From NCBI RefSeq assembly GCF_019049255.1, contig NZ_JAGMUJ010000187.1:12564-76563 (forward strand): 64,000 nt of DNA, written 5' to 3'. This DNA is from Streptomyces sp. AC558_RSS880 (GTDB lineage: Bacteria; Actinomycetota; Actinomycetes; Streptomycetales; Streptomycetaceae). Below are positions 51,029 to 58,087 of this stretch, piece after piece. The notes below the pieces were generated by a model that made no database searches, was not told the origin of the DNA, and saw only the letters and a program-made list of their open reading frames with translations. Position 1 is the first letter of the stretch. The number at the start of each line of letters is the position of its first letter. Both the position numbers and the translations under genes were made by a program.

Positions 51029-53797
51029 ATGCTCGGACGCGATCGTGAACGCCAGGTCATGAACGAGCTGGTGGCGAAGGTACGGGGCGGCCGCAGTGCC
51101 GTCCTCGTGATACGCGGGGAGGCCGGCATCGGCAAGACCGCCCTCCTGGACCACCTGGTCGCCGACGCCCCCGACTGCCGGACGATCCGTGCCGGTGGCA
51201 GCGAGGCCGAGATGGAGTTGCCGTTCGCCGGACTGCACCAGCTCGTCGCCCCCCTGCTCGACGACACCGATCACCTCTTCACTCCGCAGCGGGAGGCCCT
51301 CGGCATCGCCTTCGGCCTGGCCAAGGGCCCGCCGCCGAACGCGTTCGTGCTCGGCCTCGCCGTCCTGAACCGTTTGGCGGAGGTGGCTCGGGAGCGACCG
51401 CTGATCTGCCTGGTGGACGATGCGCAGTGGTTCGACCGTGCCTCCCTGCAGGTGCTCGGCTTCGTCGCACGCCGGCTGGCGGCCGAGTCGGTCGGCCTGA
51501 TCTTCGCCGTGCGGGAACCGGGCACCGAGCGGCTGCTCGACGGGCTGCCCGAACTGACGCTCGACGGACTGCGGGACGACGACGCCCTCGCCCTGCTGCG
51601 GTCGGTGATACCCGGGGCCCTCGATGTGCACGTCCGCAGCAGGATTCTCGCCGAGGCCCGGGGAAACCCCCTCGCCCTGATGGAGCTGCCGCGCGGTATC
51701 ACCATGGCCGACATGGCGGGTGGTTTCGCCCGGCCGGCGCCGCAAGGCTCGGCGAGCCGGATCGAGGAAAGCTTCCGCAGGCGGGTCCAGGCCCTTCCGC
51801 CGGCGACGCGACGACTGCTGCTGATCGCGGCCGCCGAGCCGAGCGGCGACGTCACCCTGCTGCGCCGCGCCGCTGAGCGTCTCGGGATCAGTATGGACGC
51901 GGCGTCGCCGGCCCTGGCGGTCGGACTGATCGAGCTCGGTGGCCGAGTCCGGTTCCGGCACCCCCTCGTCCGCTCGGCGTCCTACGGTGTGGCCGACGAG
52001 ACCGACCGCATCGACGCGCACCGTGCCCTGGCCGAGGCGACGGACCCGGCCGTGGACGCGGATCGCCGGGCGTGGCACCAGGCACTGGCCACGGTGCTCC
52101 CCAAGGAGGACGTGGCCGCCGAACTGGTCCGCTGCGCGGATCGGGCACGAGCCCGCGGGGGGCTCGCCGCCGCGGCGGCCTTCCTCGAACGGGCGATGGA
52201 ACTGACCCCTGACCGTGCCGTGCGCTCCGCCCGTGCGCTGAACGCCGCCGAGGCGAAGTTCGAGGCGGCGGCGGTGGACGCGGCCCACCAACTCGCGGGA
52301 GCGGCCGAGCCAGGCATCCTCGACGGCCTGGGCCGGGCCCGCTTGGCACGGCTGCGCGCCCGGATCGTCTTCGCCCGCAGCCGCGGGGGCGACGCCGCGT
52401 CTCTGTTCCTGGAAGCCGCCGGACTGTTCGAACCGCTCGACGCCGCGCTCGCCCGCGAGACGTATCTCGAAGCTCTGGCGGCGGCCGTCTTCGCCGGCCG
52501 GCTCGACGACGGGACCACGGTCCGGAAGGCCGCGGAGGCCGCCCGGGCCGCGCCCCGCGCGTCCGCTTCCCCCAACCGGGTCGACCTGATCCTGGACGGT
52601 GTGTCGACCCGCTTCACCGCGGGCTACCCGGCTGCCGTCGAGCCGCTCAGGAAGGCCCTGCACGCTTTCAGGGCCCAGGCGGACGGTGGGCGCGGCGACA
52701 CTGCGCGGTGGCTGTGGTTGGCGTGCCCGATCGCGCCCGAGCCCGTCGCGCCGGAGCTGTGGGACGACGAGGCGTGGCACGACCTGGCCGAGAGCGCGGT
52801 CCGGCTCGCCCGCCGCGCCGGAGCGCTCGCTTCTCTTCCCGTCGCTCTCACCTACCGGGCCGGCGTGCATCTGCAGGCCGGTGAGTTCGCCGAGGCGTCA
52901 GCGGTGATCGACGAGGCGGACGCGCTGATCGCGGCTACGGGCAATGCCCCGCTGGACTACACCTCACTCCTGCTGCGGGTCTGGCGGGACGACGAGCGTC
53001 GGGCCTCGAAGGCCATCGAGGAGGCGATCCGGACCGCGACCGGGAAGGGGGAGGGACGGGCCCTGGGATTCGCTCACTACGCGAGCGCCGTGCTGCACAA
53101 CGGTCGTTCCCGGTACCGCATGGCCTTCGACCGCGCCCGGCAGGCAGGTGAGTACGAGGATCTCGGCTTCTTCGGGGGGTACCTCGTCGAGTCCGTGGAA
53201 GCGGGCGTGCGGTGCGGCGAGCGGGAGGCCGCGGCCGAGGCGCTGGCCCGGTTGGGCGAGATGACGGGTGCGGCCGGTACGGACTGGGCTCTGGGGGTGG
53301 AGGCGAGGTCCCGTGCGTTGGTGAGCGAGGGGACGGTGGCCGAGGACGCCCATCGGGAGGCGGTCGACCGGTTGGGGCGTACCCGGTTGAGGCTCGAACT
53401 CGCCCGGGCGCGCCTGGTGTACGGGGAGTGGTTGCGGCGTGTGAACCGGCGAGGCGACGCGCGTGAGCAGTTGCGGCTCGCGCACGAGATGTTCTCCGGG
53501 TTCGGGGCGGGTGGCTTCACGGACCGGGCCGCTCGTGAGCTGCGTGCCACCGGTGAGACGGTGGCACGGCGGGGCACGGCGGCTCCGGCGTCGTTGACCG
53601 CGCAGGAGAGGCAGATCGCGGGGCTGGCCAGGGACGGTCTGACCAATCCGGAGATCGGTGCGCAACTGTTCCTGAGCCCGCACACCGTGGAATGGCATCT
53701 GCGCAAGGTGTTCGCCAAGCTCGGCATCACCTCCCGCCGACAGCTGCGCTCCACCCTCGCCGAGCGGCCACCGACCCCACCGGCCCGTCCCCACTGA
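51029..53797 (+). CDS. LAL-family transcriptional regulator, copy 3
   Basis: A 922-residue LAL protein. Walker A GEAGIGKT is at residues 30-37, GSEAEMELPFAGLHQLVAPL near 55-75, Walker B LICLVDDAQWFD near 125, and the LuxR HTH near 850-905 (LTAQERQIAGLARDG, TNPEIGAQLFLSPHTVEW). The start is uncertain: ATG 51029 gives the normal short head, while a TTG at 50999 and GTGs at 51020 and 51026 are in frame. It follows the truncated ECF gene closely. It is most like copies 4 and 5, so the three probably arose by duplication. Confidence 0.92.
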   Translation: MLGRDRERQVMNELVAKVRGGRSAVLVIRGEAGIGKTALLDHLVADAPDCRTIRAGGSEAEMELPFAGLHQLVAPLLDDTDHLFTPQREALGIAFGLAKGPPPNAFVLGLAVLNRLAEVARERPLICLVDDAQWFDRASLQVLGFVARRLAAESVGLIFAVREPGTERLLDGLPELTLDGLRDDDALALLRSVIPGALDVHVRSRILAEARGNPLALMELPRGITMADMAGGFARPAPQGSASRIEESFRRRVQALPPATRRLLLIAAAEPSGDVTLLRRAAERLGISMDAASPALAVGLIELGGRVRFRHPLVRSASYGVADETDRIDAHRALAEATDPAVDADRRAWHQALATVLPKEDVAAELVRCADRARARGGLAAAAAFLERAMELTPDRAVRSARALNAAEAKFEAAAVDAAHQLAGAAEPGILDGLGRARLARLRARIVFARSRGGDAASLFLEAAGLFEPLDAALARETYLEALAAAVFAGRLDDGTTVRKAAEAARAAPRASASPNRVDLILDGVSTRFTAGYPAAVEPLRKALHAFRAQADGGRGDTARWLWLACPIAPEPVAPELWDDEAWHDLAESAVRLARRAGALASLPVALTYRAGVHLQAGEFAEASAVIDEADALIAATGNAPLDYTSLLLRVWRDDERRASKAIEEAIRTATGKGEGRALGFAHYASAVLHNGRSRYRMAFDRARQAGEYEDLGFFGGYLVESVEAGVRCGEREAAAEALARLGEMTGAAGTDWALGVEARSRALVSEGTVAEDAHREAVDRLGRTRLRLELARARLVYGEWLRRVNRRGDAREQLRLAHEMFSGFGAGGFTDRAARELRATGETVARRGTAAPASLTAQERQIAGLARDGLTNPEIGAQLFLSPHTVEWHLRKVFAKLGITSRRQLRSTLAERPPTPPARPH

Positions 53798-53848
53798 GGG
53801 CCCGGCCGGGGCGCCCGCGGCAGACGATCCGGTTCCGCGGCCGGACGG

Positions 53849-53875
53849 TGTCACAGGCGGAGCGCCTGCCTTGTC
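53849..53875 (+). promoter_or_regulatory. TGTCACA-N16-TGTC promoter for SDR copy 3
   Basis: TGTCACA at 53849-53855, 16 bases, TGTC at 53872-53875, 45 bases before ATG 53921. Confidence 0.65.
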
Positions 53876-53920
53876 TGTGGGACGGAGCGGGGGAACCCGG
53901 TGGGCGGAAAGAGGGATCAC

Positions 53921-54664
53921 ATGCAGGTGGCCGTGGCCGGAGGCACCGGTCTGGTGGGGAGACGTGTCGTCGCGGAGTTGCGAGCCGCCGGGCATTCCCC
54001 CGTGGTTCTCGCCCGTTCGCACGGCGTGGACCTGACCACTGGCGCAGGCCTGGCGGAGAAGCTGTCCGGCAGCGAAGCGGTGATCGATGTGGCGAACGTC
54101 GTCACGACGAGGAAGAAGGTCGCTGTCGACTTCTTCTCCCGCTCGACCGGTCACCTGATCGCCGCGGCGCGGTCGAGCGGAATCGAGCGTGTGGTCACCC
54201 TGTCGATCGTCGGCAGCGGCGAGGTGGACTTCGGGTACTACTTCGGCAAGCGCGTGCAGGAGGAACTGGTCCGCGACGGGGGAGTGCCGTGGACGGTGCT
54301 GCGCGCGACCCAGTTCTTCGAGTTCCCCGAGCCGCTGCTGGGCGCCAGATCACCGGTGGTCATGATGCCGAGGATGCTCACCCAGCCCGTCGCCGCCCAG
54401 GACGTCGCGGAGATGCTCGTCGAGCACGTGGTACGAGGCCCGTCGGGGATGGCACCGGAGATCGCGGGGCCCGACCGGCTGGACATGGTGGACATGGCGC
54501 GTCGTATCGTGCGCTCCCGGGGCAGGCGCCGCCTCGTCGTGCCGGTGACGCTCCCGGGCGAAGTCGGCAGAGCCATGGCGACGGGCGGCTTGCTGCCCCG
54601 CGGAGACCACGTCAGGGGCCGCCGGACCTTCGACGCCCACCTCGCGTCCTACGGGGCGGCCTGA
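53921..54664 (+). CDS. NmrA-type SDR (NAD(P)-binding) protein, copy 3
   Basis: A 247-residue protein with VAVAGGTGLVGRRVVAEL at residues 3-20, DFFSRSTGHLIAAAR near 70-84, VVTLSIVGSGEVDFGYYFGK, VLRATQFFEF and a C-terminal half that differs from copies 1 and 2 (RRRLVVPVTLPGEVGRAM). The gene is convergent with LAL copy 4, with only 22 bases between. I chose ATG 53921 since GAGGGATCAC precedes it; a GTG seven codons earlier is possible. Its promoter carries the recurring signal. Confidence 0.87.
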   Translation: MQVAVAGGTGLVGRRVVAELRAAGHSPVVLARSHGVDLTTGAGLAEKLSGSEAVIDVANVVTTRKKVAVDFFSRSTGHLIAAARSSGIERVVTLSIVGSGEVDFGYYFGKRVQEELVRDGGVPWTVLRATQFFEFPEPLLGARSPVVMMPRMLTQPVAAQDVAEMLVEHVVRGPSGMAPEIAGPDRLDMVDMARRIVRSRGRRRLVVPVTLPGEVGRAMATGGLLPRGDHVRGRRTFDAHLASYGAA

Positions 54665-54686
54665 GACGACTGGTCCGCGATGCCGC

Positions 54687-57425
54687 TCACAAGACCGTGC
54701 GCAGGAGCCGTCGGGAGGCGATGCCGAGCTTGGCGTACACCTTCCGCAGGTGCCATTCCACGGTGTGCGGGCTCAGGAACAACTGGGCGCCGATCTCGGC
54801 ATTGGTGAGCCCGTCCCGGGCCAGACGCGCGATCTGTGTCTCCTGAGCGGTGAGAGCCGTCGCGGCGGTGCCGTCGTGACGGGTCACCGACTCGCCGGTG
54901 GCCCGCAGCTCGCGGACGGCGCGCTCGGCGAACGCGCCCGCACCGAACCGTGTGAACAGGTCGTGCGCCTTCCGCAACTGCGCGCGGGCCTCGGCGCGGC
55001 GGCTCTCGCGCCGCAACCACTCCCCGTACAGCAGATGCGCCCGGGCCGTCTCCATGACGATCCGGGTGGGTCCGAGTCGTTCGATCGCTTCCCGGTACAG
55101 CTCTTCGGCCACGTCTCCTCGACTGAGCAGTGCCCGTGAGCGCTTCTGGACACCCAGAGCCCAGTCCGTGGCGGCGGCGTCCGTGACCCGGGTCAGCCGG
55201 AGCAACGCGGCCTCGGACGCGTCGGGGCGACCACCGCGCACCCCGGCCTCCACCAGCTCGACCAGTCCCCAGTTGGCCGCGACCAGGTCATGCGGATGCG
55301 CGCTCGCCAGACGGGCGGCCTCCAGCGCTTCCTCGTACCTGCCCGAACCGTTGTGGAGTACGGCTTCCGCCCGGTGCGCGACGGCCACCCCGAGGCCCTC
55401 ACCTCGGTGGAGGGCCTCCTCCATTCTGGCCTCGATCAACGCGGCGGACTCCCGTGGATGCCCGCGCCAGGCGGCGAGCGTCATCGTGCCGTACGGCGCG
55501 AAGCCGCTGCCGACCGCCTCTCGGACCTGGTCGATCTCCGCGATGAGAAGGGCCGCCGCGTCCAGTTCACCGGCGCAGGTGTGGATGACGACCCGCGAGT
55601 TCAGCGCGAGCGGCAGCTCGGTCAGCGCGCCGACGGCGCGGGCGGTCCGCACATGGCGTGTGACCAACTCCGTCCAGCCCTCGAAGTCCCACATCTCGGC
55701 CGCCAGCGTCGAAGCCAGCCACGACCAGCGCAGGACCTCGTCAGGGTCGGCCTCCCGGCGGAACGCTCGAACCGCGGCGCGCGAGACGTCGACCGCGTCG
55801 CGGTACCCGGCGGTGAAGCGGGTGGCGAGGGCGTCCAGGAGCAGATCGGCGTTGGTCGGTGGTCCCGTGCGGGGCGGGGACGTCTTCTGCGCGGCTGCCG
55901 CCACCGCGCGTACGCTCGCGTCGGACGCGAGGCGCCCGGCGAACATGGCGGCCGACAGTGTGTCCAGGAAGGTCTCGCGGGCCAGACCGACATCGAGCGG
56001 CACCATGCGCTGCGCGGTGACCAGCAGCTTGGGGAGCGCTTCGTCGATGCGGGTGGAGGCGTAGGACACCTGCGCCTCGACGAGGTCCGCACGGGCGTGA
56101 CCGAGGTCGTCGAGCACCCCGGCCCGCGCCAGCGCCAGGAGATCGCGCGCCGCGGCGGGCGCACCGGCACGCAGCTTCGCCTGAGCCGCGGCGAGAGCAC
56201 GCCTGGCCTTGTGCCGCGGGTGAGGCGTCAGTACGGCCGCGTGTGCGAGGAACGCGGCCGCCGCGGCGGCGCCGCCCCGGGCCAGCGCCCGCCCGGCCGA
56301 CGACTCCAGTTCGGCGGCCACGGTCTCGTCCGGTCTGACCGTCGCCCGCGCAAGGTGCCAGGCGCGGCGGTCGGGGTCGAGGACGGGGTCGGTCACCTCC
56401 GCCAGGACCCGGTGGACCTCCCGCAGCTCCGCGAGTCCGGCCGCTCGATAGATGGCGGAGCGCAGCAACGGATGCCTGAAACGCACCAGAGCCCCGATGT
56501 CGAGCAGCCCCGCTGTCACGGCCGGGCCGGCCGCGTCCGGGCTGATCCCCAGGAGCGCGACGGCGCTTCGGAGCAGCGTCGTGTCACCGATCGGCTCGGC
56601 GGCGGCCGTCAGCAGCAGTCGCTGCGTCGCGGTCGGCAGCGAGCGGACGCGCGCGAGGTAACTCCGCTCGATGCGGCCGGCCACCCGTCCAGGACCGGGA
56701 AGGGGGCCCTCGATCCGTTCCGCCTCGGTGCGGCCGTGGGGGAGTTCCAACAGCGCCAGGGGGTTGCCGCGCGCCTCGGCGAGGACGCGGTCGCGAATCC
56801 GCTCGTCCATCGGGCCGCCGGCCGCCGCGTCCAGCAGCGCCCGGGCGTCGGTGTCGTCCAGGCCGTGGAGCGTCAGCTCGGGCAGGCCGGCCAGGTCGTC
56901 GCGCCCTCGCTGCTCACGGGAGGCGAACACCAGGGCCAACGGTTCGGCAAGCATCCTTCGCGCCACGAACGCCAGTGTCTGCGCGGAGACGCGGTCGAGC
57001 CACTGCGCGTCGTCCACGACACAGAACAGCGGTTGCCGGGCGGCCACGTCGGTCAGCAACCCGAGCACGGCCAGGCCGACCAGGAACCTGTCCGGAGGCG
57101 GTCCGGTACTCACCCCGAACGCCGTCGCCAAGGCCTCGCTCTGCGGAGACGGAAGCGAACCGGCGTGCCCGAGGAACGGAGCACACAACTGATGCAGCCC
57201 CGCGAACGGGAGCTCCATCTCCGACTCGGCACCCGCCGCACGGGCGACGCGGTGCGCTGCGACGCGTGCCACCAGGTGGTCCAGGAGAGCGGACTTGCCG
57301 ATGCCGGCCTCACCGCGCAGGACCAGTACCGCACTCCGTCCGGCCTCCACCTCCGAGACCAGCTCTTCGAGCGCTCCGTACTCGCGGCGCCGACCACGCA
57401 GCCGCTCCGGACCGTCCCCCCTCAC
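54687..57425 (-). CDS. LAL-family transcriptional regulator, copy 4
   Basis: A 912-residue LAL protein: Walker A GEAGIGKS at residues 38-45, ESEMELPFAGLHQLCAPFLG near 65-85, Walker B LFCVVDDAQWLD near 140, and the LuxR HTH near 845-900 (LTAQETQIARLARDG, TNAEIGAQLFLSPHTVEW). No ATG fits the head. GTG 57425 follows GGGGGG at good spacing, while GTG 57458 is possible and would add 11 residues. It is closely related to copy 5, with shared segments such as SVLDPDRRAWHLA-like runs in the middle. Confidence 0.92.
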   Translation of the reverse strand: MRGDGPERLRGRRREYGALEELVSEVEAGRSAVLVLRGEAGIGKSALLDHLVARVAAHRVARAAGAESEMELPFAGLHQLCAPFLGHAGSLPSPQSEALATAFGVSTGPPPDRFLVGLAVLGLLTDVAARQPLFCVVDDAQWLDRVSAQTLAFVARRMLAEPLALVFASREQRGRDDLAGLPELTLHGLDDTDARALLDAAAGGPMDERIRDRVLAEARGNPLALLELPHGRTEAERIEGPLPGPGRVAGRIERSYLARVRSLPTATQRLLLTAAAEPIGDTTLLRSAVALLGISPDAAGPAVTAGLLDIGALVRFRHPLLRSAIYRAAGLAELREVHRVLAEVTDPVLDPDRRAWHLARATVRPDETVAAELESSAGRALARGGAAAAAAFLAHAAVLTPHPRHKARRALAAAQAKLRAGAPAAARDLLALARAGVLDDLGHARADLVEAQVSYASTRIDEALPKLLVTAQRMVPLDVGLARETFLDTLSAAMFAGRLASDASVRAVAAAAQKTSPPRTGPPTNADLLLDALATRFTAGYRDAVDVSRAAVRAFRREADPDEVLRWSWLASTLAAEMWDFEGWTELVTRHVRTARAVGALTELPLALNSRVVIHTCAGELDAAALLIAEIDQVREAVGSGFAPYGTMTLAAWRGHPRESAALIEARMEEALHRGEGLGVAVAHRAEAVLHNGSGRYEEALEAARLASAHPHDLVAANWGLVELVEAGVRGGRPDASEAALLRLTRVTDAAATDWALGVQKRSRALLSRGDVAEELYREAIERLGPTRIVMETARAHLLYGEWLRRESRRAEARAQLRKAHDLFTRFGAGAFAERAVRELRATGESVTRHDGTAATALTAQETQIARLARDGLTNAEIGAQLFLSPHTVEWHLRKVYAKLGIASRRLLRTVL

Positions 57426-57583
57426 GCTGCCCCCCGCACGCGGCGAGCATAACAACACCGCTTGCCGCCGCGGCCGCTACGTCGAGGGCGGCCTCCTCCA
57501 CGGCAGCGCGACCGGGTCGCCCCGAGAGAACCCCGTCACCAGCCGTCGACGCGTGACCGGCTCCGCCGCGTTCCTGCGCCGAC

Positions 57584-57610
57584 TGTCACAGATCGGTGAG
57601 CTGCCCCATC
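57584..57610 (+). promoter_or_regulatory. possible TGTCACA-N16-CATC site before the small unknown gene
   Basis: TGTCACA at 57584-57590 is exact, but the box 16 bases on is CATC, two changes from GGTC. Not counted among the 22 sites. An AT-rich stretch (AGAAATTCAACTTTT region, about 57619-57634) follows. Confidence 0.3.
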
Positions 57611-57707
57611 ACATAGGTAGAAATTCAACTTTTCGGTCGATCGCTCCGATGCTCCGGCTCCGGGATCAACCGGCCTGGCATCGGAGGCGGAGAGGAGGCG
57701 AAAGCAC

Positions 57708-58007
57708 ATGCTGGTCGAGAGGGACCGTCCCGTCCTTCGAGGTGCTGCGGACACAGGGCCGGCCGTCAGGGAGAAGTGGCTGATCGGCGTGCCGTTCCGG
57801 CCCGACACTTCCCGCGTGGTCTGGATGTACTACGTGGTGGACGGTGCCCGCGACGACTCCCAGGCGGTGCGTGCCGCCATGGAGCGCGCCAACAGTGCCC
57901 GGGAAAGGCGCGCACGGGGCGGTACGCCCGTGGTGGCAGAGGGCGTCGAGGTGCGCAGGATCATGCTGGATCCCTTGGGACACACGAGCCTGGACGGCTG
58001 CTGGTGA
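57708..58007 (+). CDS. small protein of unknown function
   Basis: A 99-residue protein starting at ATG behind GAGGAGGCG. Visible features are a central WLIGVPFRPDTSRVVWMYYV stretch, which looks like two beta strands, a charged helix (QAVRAAMERANSARERRAR), and a strand-turn end (EVRRIMLDPLGHTSLDGCW). It has no signal peptide, membrane span or known motif. Codon use is normal for the region, supporting a real gene. It lies between the start of LAL copy 4 and the end of copy 5. Confidence 0.6.
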   Translation: MLVERDRPVLRGAADTGPAVREKWLIGVPFRPDTSRVVWMYYVVDGARDDSQAVRAAMERANSARERRARGGTPVVAEGVEVRRIMLDPLGHTSLDGCW

Positions 58008-58087
58008 CGGGTCGGCGGCGCCGGGACGGCGGACCACGTGATCGGAGGGCGGCCCGGGCGGACAGGACTCGGCGCACCGCCTGCCGC

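Noticed and set aside
55290-57452. Plus-strand open frame of about 720 codons, and a similar one on the minus strand over 4525-6537
   Set aside because: Both are antisense to LAL genes and arise from the GC bias at third positions. No motif or ribosome site was seen.
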